Shown here in pieces: positions 6,838-15,368 of a DNA stretch of 16,353 nt. Where the stretch lies: contig DATGKR010000025.1 in assembly GCA_035294565.1 (NCBI GenBank), positions 1-16,353 on the forward strand, given 5' to 3'. The stretch is from DATGKR01 sp035294565 (GTDB taxonomy: Bacteria; Actinomycetota; Acidimicrobiia; Acidimicrobiales; Palsa-688). The notes under the pieces are model-generated. The model was not told the DNA's origin. It saw nothing but the letters and a program-made list of their open reading frames with translations, and made no database searches. Positions within the stretch are counted from its first letter, which is position 1, and every line of letters begins with the position of its first letter. Position numbers and translations under genes: made by a program.

Positions 6838-9743
6838 GAGAAGAGGAGGGTGACCAGCTCGAAGGGGCGGAGGGAAACGGTGGGGGCGGCGAGGGTCTCG
6901 ACCGGCCGCTCCAGCAGGTCGGTGCGCTGCACCTTCGACCAGGGCCTACACACCTCGACGCTGACCGGCCCCCGGGACCCGCGGACCTCGCAGATGCGCA
7001 CCACGACGCCGCCACCGTCGTAGGCGGGTTTGACCGCCTCCACGCTCACCCCCTCCCTGTCCAGGCGAACGGCGCGCCCTGCTTCGCCCGAGCCGCGGCG
7101 GACGGCCACGGGCAGGTTGAGGGCCTCGGCCTCCTCTGCGACCCTGCCCGCGCCGGGATGCGGGTAGAGGGCGTAGGTGAAACGGTGCCGGCCGCGGTCG
7201 GCGAGCGGGTCGGGGTAGGTGGGGGCCCGCAAGAGCGACAGGCGCATCGTCGAGGAGCGGATGTCGTAGCCGTACTTGCAGTCGTTGAGGAGCGCCACCC
7301 CGTAGCCGGGCTCGGAAAGGTCCGCCCAGCGGTGGGCGCACACCTCGAAGCGGGCCTCGTCCCAGCTGGTGTTCTCCACCGTGGGGCGCTCCACCCAACC
7401 GTGCTGGATCTCGTACGCCGCCCTGGCCGAGCGGACAGCGACGGGGAAGGCGACCTTCAAGAAACGGTGGTCCTCGCGCCAGTCCACCTCGGTGTGGAAC
7501 TCGAGGCGGCGCGACCCGGCGGCGAGGCGCATCACCTGGGTGATCCTGGAGCGGCCGAACGAGCGCTCGAAGCGGACGGCGGCCCGCAGCGGATGGGACT
7601 CGGCGACGAAGGAGGCGTCGAGGCCGGTGAGGTCCGTGCAACGGTCGAGGTACTCGCGGTCCACGTCCCAGGCGTCGAACGCCTTCGGCTGGTCCTCGTG
7701 CAGCTGGAAGAGGTTGGCCGCCCCCGAGAGCGCCTCGCGCCCCGCCTCGTGGTCCCAGACGGACCTGAGCAGACCCGACGAGTCCCATTCGACGCGGAGG
7801 ACGCCGTTGTCCATCCAGCGGTCCCCCACCGCCACCGGGTCGGCTTCGAGGGGCTCGGCCGGCGCCCAGCCGCAGGCCCCGACGCTCACCAGGCTCGGGC
7901 CCCTCCCCGGCAGGTCGAGCACTTCGCGCCGGTCGTAGGAGGACGGGTTGAACAGCATCGGCTGGTCGCCGGGCCCGGCGAGGACCGCCTGAGCCTGCTC
8001 GATCACTTGGCGCGCCCCGCCCAAGACGGCTGCGTGGTCGACGGCGGCGTCCTCGTAGACCCAGTGGATGCCAGAGCCGGGGAGGATGTCGTGGAACTGG
8101 TTGAGGAGGAGCAGCTCCCATAGAGGCTCTGTCTGCCCGGCGGTGTCCAGGCCGGCGGCCACCGACCACATCTCGGCTTGGCGCAGCGCCTCCTCGGCGC
8201 GCCGGTTCGCCAGCTTGACGTCGGCGTGGGTGGTGTAGGTCCCCCGGTGGTACTCGAGGTACAGCTCCCCCACCCACGTCTTCAGCGTCGCCGAGTCGGC
8301 GCGGAGCGCGTCGAGGAAGCCTCTCAGGCTGCCGATCTCCACCCTGGGCAGGCCTTCGACGTCTGCGAGACGGCGGGCCCTCTCGACCATGCGCCTGGTC
8401 GGTCCCCCCCCGCCGTCGCCGTGCCCGTAGGGGTAGAGCGTGTGCGCCGAGCGCTCCGAGTCCTTGAAGTTGCGCTGGTCGCCGAGCAGCTCGGGAACCG
8501 AGAAGGTCCCGTTGTAGGTGTCGGCCGGCGGGAAATGGGCGAGGATGCGAGTTCCGTCGTGCCCCTCCCACCAGAAAGACGAGCGGGGGAAGGTGTTGGT
8601 GTCGTTCCAGCTCATCTTCTGGGTGACCAGCGCGTCGACGCCGGCTTGGGAGGCGATCTGGGGCAGCGAGGCGGGGTAGCCGAAGACGTCGGGAATCCAA
8701 AGCTCGCGCGCCTCGACGCCGAGCTCACGGAGGAAGAACCGCTTGCCGTGGACGACCTGGCGGACGAGGGACTCCCCGCAGGGCAGGTTGGCGTCGGGCT
8801 CCACCCACATCCCCCCGACCGGCTCCCACCGGCCCGAGCGGACCGCCTCGCGGACGCGCCGGTAAAGCTCCGGGTGGTCCTCCTTGACCCAGAGGTACTG
8901 CACCGCCTGGCTGGCGACGAAGCGGTGGTCGGGGCAGTCCTCGAGGAGACGCAGCTGGTTGGCGAACGTGCGGGCGACCTTGCGCCTGGTCTCGCGGACC
9001 GGCCACAACCATGCGGTGTCGATGTGGGCGTGGCCGACGGCGGTCACCGTGTGCCGCCTCCCCTCGCCCGGCCCGCCGGGCTTCCTGGCCGCGCCCAGGC
9101 ACGCTCGCGCCTCGGCCAGCTTCCCCTCCCCGAACAGCGCGAGCGCCCGTTCCAGCTCGGCCAGCCCCCGCCCGTCCATCCACTCGGCGATCTCGACGGC
9201 TATCTCGGCTTCGAGGAGGAACGCCTCCGCCTCCCGGTCGACCAGGGCGAGCTCCGCCTGGCGGAGGGTGTAGAGCGGCGGGCCGGAGTAGTCGGGGGCG
9301 AGAAGCGGCCACTCCTTCTTGTGCCACCTGGGGATCGGGTTGGCGGCCGCCTCGACGTAGAAGTCCGCCTCGACGCCGGGGACCGGAACCTCCCGGTGCT
9401 CGTGGTGCAGCCCCTGCAGGGGCTGCAGGTCGGTGCTCCACACGAGGCCCTCGGCGCTGAAGCCGACCACGTCGTCGCCGCCCAGGTCCACCAGGGCGAC
9501 GACCTCCCTGCCGCGCCACGGCCCGGGGACCTCGCCCCGCAGGCGGAACCAGGTGGTCCCCCACATCGCGCCCCACTCCCCGCCCACCGCGAACGGCTCG
9601 AAGCGGGCGTTGACAGCCTCCGCTGCGAGGAGCGGCTCCCCGGGCAGGTGGCGCGCGCTCACCTCGAGCGGGGACCTCTCCGGGTAGACGGCCCCCTCTT
9701 TTTCCCGGAGGAAAACCCTTGCCTCGGCGGGGGTGAACGCCAC
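6834..9743 (-). CDS. Alpha-mannosidase, glycoside hydrolase family 38
   Basis: This 969-residue GH38 enzyme should remove alpha-linked mannose by a retaining mechanism with a zinc ion. An N-terminal beta domain (about 1-190) precedes the catalytic domain. Zinc ligands by alignment to known GH38 enzymes are H240 and D242 (VGHAHIDTAWLWP), the nucleophile D352 (ELWIPDVFGYPASLPQI) and H551 (NQFHDILPGSG). A helical region and large C-terminal beta domains follow. There is no signal peptide, so it is cytoplasmic, as in the Ams1-like bacterial/fungal class. GTG at 9743 is chosen: it lies two bases after the deacetylase stop, and the longer open frame upstream only runs over that gene. It is probably co-transcribed with the deacetylase. 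The TAG stop is embedded in the operator of the next gene. The natural substrate (N-glycan, lipomannan or other mannoside) is unknown. Confidence 0.9.
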   Translation of the reverse strand: MAFTPAEARVFLREKEGAVYPERSPLEVSARHLPGEPLLAAEAVNARFEPFAVGGEWGAMWGTTWFRLRGEVPGPWRGREVVALVDLGGDDVVGFSAEGLVWSTDLQPLQGLHHEHREVPVPGVEADFYVEAAANPIPRWHKKEWPLLAPDYSGPPLYTLRQAELALVDREAEAFLLEAEIAVEIAEWMDGRGLAELERALALFGEGKLAEARACLGAARKPGGPGEGRRHTVTAVGHAHIDTAWLWPVRETRRKVARTFANQLRLLEDCPDHRFVASQAVQYLWVKEDHPELYRRVREAVRSGRWEPVGGMWVEPDANLPCGESLVRQVVHGKRFFLRELGVEARELWIPDVFGYPASLPQIASQAGVDALVTQKMSWNDTNTFPRSSFWWEGHDGTRILAHFPPADTYNGTFSVPELLGDQRNFKDSERSAHTLYPYGHGDGGGGPTRRMVERARRLADVEGLPRVEIGSLRGFLDALRADSATLKTWVGELYLEYHRGTYTTHADVKLANRRAEEALRQAEMWSVAAGLDTAGQTEPLWELLLLNQFHDILPGSGIHWVYEDAAVDHAAVLGGARQVIEQAQAVLAGPGDQPMLFNPSSYDRREVLDLPGRGPSLVSVGACGWAPAEPLEADPVAVGDRWMDNGVLRVEWDSSGLLRSVWDHEAGREALSGAANLFQLHEDQPKAFDAWDVDREYLDRCTDLTGLDASFVAESHPLRAAVRFERSFGRSRITQVMRLAAGSRRLEFHTEVDWREDHRFLKVAFPVAVRSARAAYEIQHGWVERPTVENTSWDEARFEVCAHRWADLSEPGYGVALLNDCKYGYDIRSSTMRLSLLRAPTYPDPLADRGRHRFTYALYPHPGAGRVAEEAEALNLPVAVRRGSGEAGRAVRLDREGVSVEAVKPAYDGGGVVVRICEVRGSRGPVSVEVCRPWSKVQRTDLLERPVETLAAPTVSLRPFELVTLLFS
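9406..9427. repeat. Perfect 22-base palindrome inside the GH38 gene
   Basis: The bases from 9406 to 9427 are identical to their reverse complement (centre CTGCAG, arms starting TGCAGCCC). It encodes part of the N-terminal beta domain (QPLQG), so it may be coincidental, but perfect palindromes of this length are rare. Confidence 0.7.
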
Positions 9744-9745
9744 GC

Positions 9746-10591
9746 TCAGCGCAGGCCGGCGAAGAGGTCGTCCTCGAGCAGCGGTGCGCCCGTGCGGTCG
9801 CGTGCGCGCACGAACGCCTCGACGCCCATCAGCCCCTCGAAGGCGTCGCGACCCATCTTCAAGAAGAAGATGTTGTCCGACTGGCTGGCGTGGCACTCGA
9901 GCGAGTCGTACTTGGCGCCGGCGTAGCGGCTCACGTCCACGAAGGTGGTGACCAGCTCGTCCGGCGTGCCCCACTCCTCGCGGGGTCCCGACGGCCCCTC
10001 CCCCGCCTCCCCCCGACCGGGCACGGCCAGGCCGAGCTTCTCCACCTGCTCGGCGAAGGAGCGGATGGCGCTACGGGGGACGGCCGTGTAGTACAGCTTG
10101 TCCGGGATGCCCGTCAGCTCCGCCGCCGCGACCGCGACCCGGTTGGCCTGGATGTGGTCCGGGTGGCCGTAGAAGCCGTTGTCGTCGTAGGTGACGAGTA
10201 CCTGGGGCCGGTAGCGGCGCAGCAGCACCGCCAGCCGGGCCGCCGCCTCCTCGACGGGGGTGGTCCAAAACGAGCCGGGCTCGTCGTTCTGCGGCCATCC
10301 CATCATCCCGCTGTCTCGGTACCCCAGGCGCTCCAGGTGCGACACGCCGAGCACGGCGCAGCTGCCCTCCAGCTCCTCGGCGCGCAACCGCACCACCGCG
10401 TCGCGCTCGTGGCCCACCTCGCCGGGCTTCACCCCGTCGGGGCCGTCCCCGCAGCCGCCGTCGGTGCAGGTGACCAGCACCGTCGTCACCCCCTCCGCCG
10501 AGTAGCGGGCGAGCACCCCCCCGGTGCTGATCGACTCGTCGTCGGGGTGGGCGTGGACGGCCATGAGGGTCAGCGAAGGCACGCCGCCCAT
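9746..10591 (-). CDS. PIG-L family (MshB/Mca-like) zinc deacetylase
   Basis: This 281-residue zinc enzyme is of the PIG-L/LmbE family, which removes acyl groups from N-acetylglucosamine-type amines. The motifs are VHAHPDDES (zinc ligands H15 and D18, D17 as base) and GFYGHPDHI (H146), with HASQSDN near residue 234. The order matches mycothiol enzymes: MshB deacetylates GlcNAc-inositol and Mca cleaves mycothiol S-conjugates. The C-terminal KYDSLECHASQ segment resembles those two proteins. I prefer ATG at 10591, which puts the motif at the family-typical position; ATG at 10642 would add a basic, unrelated-looking 17 residues. It is followed two bases later by the GH38 gene, so a role in glycan or glycoconjugate trimming is an alternative to mycothiol metabolism. 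It is divergent from the phosphotriesterase-family gene. Confidence 0.85.
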   Translation of the reverse strand: MGGVPSLTLMAVHAHPDDESISTGGVLARYSAEGVTTVLVTCTDGGCGDGPDGVKPGEVGHERDAVVRLRAEELEGSCAVLGVSHLERLGYRDSGMMGWPQNDEPGSFWTTPVEEAAARLAVLLRRYRPQVLVTYDDNGFYGHPDHIQANRVAVAAAELTGIPDKLYYTAVPRSAIRSFAEQVEKLGLAVPGRGEAGEGPSGPREEWGTPDELVTTFVDVSRYAGAKYDSLECHASQSDNIFFLKMGRDAFEGLMGVEAFVRARDRTGAPLLEDDLFAGLR

Positions 10592-10643
10592 TCTGCCCGG
10601 GCGCGCCGGCATGCCCGGCCGCCGCCGTCCGCCCGTCAGCATC

Positions 10644-10649
10644 TAAGTT
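10644..10649 (+). promoter_or_regulatory. -10 element of leaderless phosphotriesterase promoter
   Basis: TAAGTT fits the TAnnnT consensus and is followed by seven bases and then the ATG at 10657. Transcription would thus start at the A of the ATG. No Shine-Dalgarno is present, which agrees with a leaderless message. No clear -35 is seen. Confidence 0.55.
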
Positions 10650-10656
10650 TTGTCCC

Positions 10657-11649
10657 ATGGCACAAGTGCAGACGGTCCGCGGACCGCTCGACGTGTCCGA
10701 CCTCGGGCGCACCTACATGCACGAGCACATCTTCGTGCTCACCCCCGACGTGCAGCTCAACTACCCCGAGGAGTGGGGTTCGGAGGAGGAGCGCGTAGCC
10801 GACGCCGTGGCCAAGCTCAAAGCCGCCGCCGCGCAGGGGGTGCGGACCTTCGTCGACCCTACCGTCGTCGGCCTGGGACGCTACATCCCCCGCATCCAAC
10901 GCGTCGCCGAGCAGGTCCCCGAGCTCAACATCGTGGTGGCCACCGGCTGCTACACCTACGACCAGGTCCCCTTCTTCTTCTACTACCGGGGACCGGCTCT
11001 GGCCGCCGTGGTGGGGGCGGACGTGCCGGACCCGATGGTCGACATGTTCGTCAAGGACATCACCGAAGGCATCGCCGGCACGGGGGTGAGGGCCGCCTTC
11101 TTGAAGTGCGCCATCGACCACCAGGGGATGACGGAGGGGGTCGCCCGGGTGATGCGCGCCGTGGCCCGGGCCCACCGCCAGACGGGCGCCCCGATCACGG
11201 TCCACACCCACCCTGACAGCCACACCGGCCTCGAAGTGAAGAAGCTGCTCTGCGACGAGGAAGGCGTCGACCCCACCCGGGTCGTCCTCGGACACAGCGG
11301 AGACACCTCCGACGTCGACCACCTCCAGGAGCTGGCCGACCACGGGTTCATCCTCGGGATGGACCGCTTCGGCATCAACGTGGGCACCACCTTCGAGGCG
11401 CGCTGCGACACGGTCGTGGAGATGTGCCGGCGCGGCTATGCCGACCGCATGGTCCTCTCCCACGACGCCGCCTGCTACATAGACTGGATCGACCCCAACG
11501 TCCTCGCCGCGATGAACCAGTGGCACTACGGCCACATCCACGACGACGTGCTGCCCTACCTGCGCGAGCACGGGGTGAGCGAAGAGCAGATCGACACCAT
11601 GCTCGTGTCCGTGCCGCGCCGCTACTTCGAGAACGCGACCGCCTACTGA
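10657..11649 (+). CDS. Phosphotriesterase-family metal hydrolase (lactonase-like)
   Basis: This 330-residue TIM-barrel hydrolase carries the full binuclear metal site of the phosphotriesterase (PTE/PLL) family: H22 and H24 (TYMHEHIF), carbamylated Lys K150 (AAFLKCAID), H183 (ITVHTHPD), H213 (VVLGHSGDTSD) and D270 (LSHDAACYIDW). Members include organophosphate hydrolases, quorum-sensing and other lactonases, and Rv0230c-like proteins. GHSGDTSD and DRFG favour the lactonase-like branch. The substrate may be a lactone or ester. It appears to be translated from a leaderless message and is followed after 70 bases by the acyl-CoA dehydrogenase gene, likely in the same transcript. No signal peptide is seen. 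Confidence 0.87.
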   Translation: MAQVQTVRGPLDVSDLGRTYMHEHIFVLTPDVQLNYPEEWGSEEERVADAVAKLKAAAAQGVRTFVDPTVVGLGRYIPRIQRVAEQVPELNIVVATGCYTYDQVPFFFYYRGPALAAVVGADVPDPMVDMFVKDITEGIAGTGVRAAFLKCAIDHQGMTEGVARVMRAVARAHRQTGAPITVHTHPDSHTGLEVKKLLCDEEGVDPTRVVLGHSGDTSDVDHLQELADHGFILGMDRFGINVGTTFEARCDTVVEMCRRGYADRMVLSHDAACYIDWIDPNVLAAMNQWHYGHIHDDVLPYLREHGVSEEQIDTMLVSVPRRYFENATAY

Positions 11650-11719
11650 CGACGAACGCGGCCCCGACGAGGACGCCGACGCCCCCAATACCCGACAACC
11701 ACCTCGAACGGAGCACAAG

Positions 11720-12994
11720 ATGGCATCCAACCCACTCAACACCGACGACTTCGGCGGCGAGCTGCACAACCTGGCCCTGTCAGAGGCGGCCAGGCCGCTC
11801 CTCGCCGAGGTGAAGAGGTTCGTCGCCGAGGAGGTGGAGCCGATGTCGGAGAAGTACTTCGCCCTCGGCGCCGGGCGCGAGAACCGCTGGAGCTTCGCCC
11901 CCGGCCAGCTGGAACTTCTCGACGCCACCAAGGCCGAGGCGAAGCGGCGGGGGCTTTGGAACTTCTTCCTGCCCAACGCCGAGACCGGCGAGGGGCTCCC
12001 CAACCTGGACTACGCCTACATCGCCTTCGAGCTCGGCAAGAACCCGCTCGCCTCCGAGTGCCTCAACTGCTCGGCGCCGGACACCGGCAACATGGAGGTC
12101 CTCGAACGGGTCGGCACCCCCGAGCAGAAGAAGACGTGGCTGGAGCCGCTCCTCGCAGGCGAGATCCGTTCCGCATACGCCATGACCGAACCCGGCCTGG
12201 CGTCCTCCGACGCCCGCAACATCGCCTGCTCGGCGGTGCTCGACGGCGACGAGTGGGTGATCAACGGCGAGAAGTACTACATCTCCGGTGCCGGCGACCC
12301 GCGCTGCAAGGTGATGATCGTCATGGTCCGCACCAATCCCGACGCCTCGCCCAACCAGCAGCAGTCGCAGATCCTCGTCCCGATGGACACCCCCGGCGTC
12401 GAGGTCGTCGGTCCGATGCTCGTCTTCGGCCACGACGACGCACCCCACGGCCACATGCACATCAGGTTCAAAGACGTGCGCGTCCCCAAGGAGAACGTCC
12501 TGCTCGGGGTGGGCCGAGGCTTCGAGATCTCCCAGCTTCGCCTCGGGCCGGGGCGCATCCACCATTGCATGCGCTCCATCGGGGCGGCGGAGAAGGCCCT
12601 GCAGCTCATGGTCGAGCGGGGCCTCGGCCGCACCGCCTTCGGACGTCCCATCATCTCCTTGGGCAAGAACACCGAGTGGGTGTCCCGGGCGCGGATCGAG
12701 ATCGAGGCGATGCGGCTCATGGTCCTGAAAGCGGCGAAGGCGATGGATCTGATGGGCACCGCGGACGCCAGGGTCTGGGTGAGCGCGGTGAAGGCGATGG
12801 TCCCCGAACGGGTGTGCCAGATCATCGACCAGGCCATCCAGATCCACGGGGCGACCGGCGTGTCTCAGTGGACGCCGCTCGCCGACATGTACACCTCGCA
12901 GCGGACGCTGCGCTTCGCCGACGGGCCCGACGAGGTCCATCACATGGTGGTGGGGCGGGCGGAGATCGCCCGCTACCAGGCCGCCGCCCCGTGA
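11720..12994 (+). CDS. Acyl-CoA dehydrogenase (ACAD10/11-like)
   Basis: This 424-residue flavoprotein dehydrogenates acyl-CoA thioesters. Motifs are AYAMTEPGLASSDARNI (about 152-168), ITGEK-like VINGEKYYISGAG (about 180-192), GRIHHCMRSIGAAEKAL (about 278-294) and FGRPI. The C-terminal catalytic segment is LRFADGPDEVHH, where D401 occupies the position of the catalytic Glu of MCAD; this is the form found in the ACAD10/11 group. IHGATGVSQWTPL (about 375-387) completes the domain. ATG at 11720 has ACGGAG six bases upstream. The stop overlaps the GTG start of the receiver-phosphatase gene by four bases (GTGA), linking this metabolic gene to the signalling cassette by translation. Confidence 0.9.
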   Translation: MASNPLNTDDFGGELHNLALSEAARPLLAEVKRFVAEEVEPMSEKYFALGAGRENRWSFAPGQLELLDATKAEAKRRGLWNFFLPNAETGEGLPNLDYAYIAFELGKNPLASECLNCSAPDTGNMEVLERVGTPEQKKTWLEPLLAGEIRSAYAMTEPGLASSDARNIACSAVLDGDEWVINGEKYYISGAGDPRCKVMIVMVRTNPDASPNQQQSQILVPMDTPGVEVVGPMLVFGHDDAPHGHMHIRFKDVRVPKENVLLGVGRGFEISQLRLGPGRIHHCMRSIGAAEKALQLMVERGLGRTAFGRPIISLGKNTEWVSRARIEIEAMRLMVLKAAKAMDLMGTADARVWVSAVKAMVPERVCQIIDQAIQIHGATGVSQWTPLADMYTSQRTLRFADGPDEVHHMVVGRAEIARYQAAAP

Positions 12995-14178
12995 CCTCCG
13001 CCGTCGGCAGGACCGCGCCGCGGGCGGCAGCCACGGGCGAGGTCCTCGTCGTGGAGGACGACGCCGGCGACGCCCTGCTGGTGGAGGAGCTCCTCGCCGA
13101 CGCTGGAGCGGACCTCGACACGGTGTGGGCCACCAGCGTCGGGGAGGCGATGGCAATGGTCACCCCCCGGACCGTGTGCATCCTCCTCGACCTGGGCCTG
13201 CCCGACTCCGAGGGCCTGGAAGGGTTGCGGCGGACCCTGGCGGCGGCGGGGCGGGTGCCGGTGATCGTCCTCACCGGCCGGGTCGACCGGGACCTGGGCG
13301 AGGCGGCGGTCGCCGCCGGGGCGCAGGACTACCTGGTCAAGGGGGCGGTCAGCGGGGAGGAGCTGTCCCGGGCCATCCGCTACGCCATCGAGCGGCGGCG
13401 AGGCCAGGAGACTGCGCGGCGCCTCGTCGAGGCGGAGATGCAAGCGGCGGAGAAGGCCCGCCTGGAGAGGGGCCTGCTGCCTCGCCCCATGCTCTCCAAC
13501 CCGCGGCTCGCCTGGGCGACCCGTTACCGCCCGGGGGGAGGGCGGGCGTTGCTCGGCGGCGACTTCTACGACGGCGTGGAGCTGGCCGACGGCACGGTTC
13601 GCGTGGTGGTGGGCGACGTGACCGGCCACGGGCCCGACGAGGCGGCGGTGGGAGTCGCCCTGCGGGTGGCGTGGCGGGCGCTGGTCCTGGCGGGCCTGCC
13701 GGCCGGCTCGGTGATAGCCGGCATGCAGAAGGTCCTGCTCGCCGAACGCCACGCCGACGACCTTTTCGCCACGCTTTGCGACGTCACCATCGACCCCGGG
13801 CTGGACCGGGCGGACCTGCGCGTCGCCGGCCATCCCTGCCCGCTGCTCGTTCGGCCGTCGGGGGTCGAACAGTTGCAGGTCGGCGCCCGGGGCCCCCTGC
13901 TCGGGCTCGACGACGACGCCGACTGGCCGGCGTTCGGCGTCGACCTCGGCGGCGACTGGGGTCTGGTGGTCTTCACCGACGGCGTGGTGGAGGGCCGCGC
14001 CGGGGGCGGCCGGCTGGAGGTCTCCGGCCTGTCCCGCCTGGCCGCCGAGGCTCTGGCCGGGGGGGCGGAGCTCGGTCGGCTGGCCGACGAGCTGATCAGC
14101 GGCGCCGAGTGGGCGAACGGGGGGGCGCTGGCCGACGACGTGGCGCTCTTCCTGCTCGGCACCGGGCCGCGCTGGTGA
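12991..14178 (+). CDS. Response regulator with SpoIIE-type PP2C phosphatase domain
   Basis: This 395-residue protein joins a receiver domain to a PPM/SpoIIE serine phosphatase. The receiver (about 17-132) has the acidic pocket E22, D23, D24, phosphoacceptor D67 (LLDLGLP), T95 and K117. A helical linker (about 135-165) follows. The phosphatase domain (about 175-392) has the metal-binding aspartates D191 (GGDFYD), D209 (VGDVTGHG), D330 (FTDGVVE) and D382/D383 (ADDVALFLL). In RsbU-like proteins, phosphorylation of the receiver turns on removal of phosphate from an anti-sigma-factor antagonist and so activates an alternative sigma factor. The GTG start at 12991 overlaps the dehydrogenase stop; there is no separate ribosome binding site. 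The stop overlaps the kinase start by four bases. It is very probably the output of the neighbouring kinase. Partners are not in the window. Confidence 0.88.
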   Translation: MTSAVGRTAPRAAATGEVLVVEDDAGDALLVEELLADAGADLDTVWATSVGEAMAMVTPRTVCILLDLGLPDSEGLEGLRRTLAAAGRVPVIVLTGRVDRDLGEAAVAAGAQDYLVKGAVSGEELSRAIRYAIERRRGQETARRLVEAEMQAAEKARLERGLLPRPMLSNPRLAWATRYRPGGGRALLGGDFYDGVELADGTVRVVVGDVTGHGPDEAAVGVALRVAWRALVLAGLPAGSVIAGMQKVLLAERHADDLFATLCDVTIDPGLDRADLRVAGHPCPLLVRPSGVEQLQVGARGPLLGLDDDADWPAFGVDLGGDWGLVVFTDGVVEGRAGGGRLEVSGLSRLAAEALAGGAELGRLADELISGAEWANGGALADDVALFLLGTGPRW

Positions 14179-15368
14179 GCGGAGACCCCGAGGACTCCCC
14201 CGGCGAGAAGCGGGAGCGTGCCCGCCGGGCGGGGCGCGCTGGCATCATCGCCGGAAGGGCCGGACGCCGACCCCGGCTGCGCCACCTCCTCGCCGCCCTG
14301 TTCGCGGTCGCCGGTTTCCTCGTAGCCGCGGCGGGCGTGGTCGCAGGCGTGTCCTTGGACAAGGCTTCCACCGGGGAGCTCGTCGCCGTCCTCGCGTCGT
14401 CCCTGGCGGTCATCGTCCTGGCCGGAGCGGCCATTTGGCTGGCGTTGCGGCGCGTCGTGGTCGAACCGGTCGCCTCTGTGGCCGCAGACGCCCTGGTGGT
14501 GGCCGGCGGCGACCTCGACCACGCCGTCGAGCCGACCGGCCCCCGGGAAGTGGCGGAGATGGCCGCCGCCATCGAAGCGATGCGGACCAGGATCCTCTCG
14601 GAGGTCTCCCAGGCGCGCGCGCTCAACAACGAGCTGGCGCGCTCCAACGAGGAGCTCGAGCAGTTCGCCTACGTCGCCTCCCACGACCTGCAGGAGCCGC
14701 TGCGCAAAGTGACCAGCTTCTGCCAGCTCCTGGCGCAGCGCTACGGCGGACAGCTCGACGAGCGAGGCGAACAGTACATCGAGTTCGCCGTGGACGGGGC
14801 CAAGCGGATGCAGGTGCTCATCAACGACCTGCTCGCCTTCTCCAGGATCGGCCGCACCACCGACCACTTCGAGGCGGTCGACCTGGCCGAGTGCACCGAC
14901 ATCGCGGTACGCAACCTGTCGCTCGCCATCGAGCAGGCGGGGGCGGAGGTCAGGGTCGAGGGCGCCCTGCCCAAGGTGATGGGTGACAGGAGCCTCCTCG
15001 TGGCGTTGATGCAGAACCTGATCGCCAACGCGGTCAAGTTCCGCGGGGACTCCCCCCCGCAGGTGGCCGTGAGCGCCGAAGCCGGGGAGGACGACTGGAC
15101 CGTCTCGGTCGCCGACAACGGCATCGGCGTGGAACCCCGCTTCGCCGACAGGATTTTCGTCATCTTCCAGCGGCTCCACGGCCGGGAGGCGTACGCGGGT
15201 ACGGGCATCGGCCTGGCCATGTGCCGCAAGATCGTCGAGTTCCACGGAGGCCGCATCTGGCTCGACACCGGCTACGGTCCTGGCGCACGGTTCTGCTTCA
15301 CCCTGCCCAAAGTGCCGACAGAGGAGCCCGAAGATGAGCGAGATGACGCCACCGTCGACGCCGGTTGA
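14175..15368 (+). CDS. Membrane histidine kinase without a clear sensor domain
   Basis: This 397-residue kinase has a basic cytoplasmic start and two transmembrane helices (about 38-59 and 68-91) joined by only about eight residues outside the membrane. HAMP-like helices follow (about 92-140), then a coiled coil (about 140-165). The HisKA block FAYVASHDLQEPLRKV carries H170. The ATPase domain has the N box around N281/N285, the G1 box VADNGIGVE (D314) and the G2 box GTGIGLAMCRKIVEFHGGR. The dimerisation region resembles phytochrome-type (Cph1) kinases that phosphorylate Rcp1-type regulators, and such a regulator follows. GTG at 14175 overlaps the phosphatase stop by four bases. With almost no external domain, it may sense the membrane itself or be controlled by another protein. 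The 3' end overlaps the next gene by 35 bases. Confidence 0.88.
   Translation: MSGDPEDSPGEKRERARRAGRAGIIAGRAGRRPRLRHLLAALFAVAGFLVAAAGVVAGVSLDKASTGELVAVLASSLAVIVLAGAAIWLALRRVVVEPVASVAADALVVAGGDLDHAVEPTGPREVAEMAAAIEAMRTRILSEVSQARALNNELARSNEELEQFAYVASHDLQEPLRKVTSFCQLLAQRYGGQLDERGEQYIEFAVDGAKRMQVLINDLLAFSRIGRTTDHFEAVDLAECTDIAVRNLSLAIEQAGAEVRVEGALPKVMGDRSLLVALMQNLIANAVKFRGDSPPQVAVSAEAGEDDWTVSVADNGIGVEPRFADRIFVIFQRLHGREAYAGTGIGLAMCRKIVEFHGGRIWLDTGYGPGARFCFTLPKVPTEEPEDERDDATVDAG

Noticed and set aside
9700..9715. TTTTCC-CGGA-GGAAAA inverted repeat near a T-run, possible terminator
   Set aside because: It lies within the first codons of the GH38 gene and is followed by an uninterrupted conserved coding sequence. 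A weak six-base AT stem is unlikely to stop transcription.
9744..9974. N-terminal extension of the GH38 gene up to 9974
   Set aside because: The extension overlaps the 3' end of the well-supported deacetylase gene in another frame and is Arg-rich and motif-free. GTG at 9743 fits the family length.
10592..10642. Longer deacetylase start at ATG 10642
   Set aside because: The extra 17 residues are basic and unlike the family N-terminus, where the HPDD motif comes within about 15 residues of the start. It remains possible.
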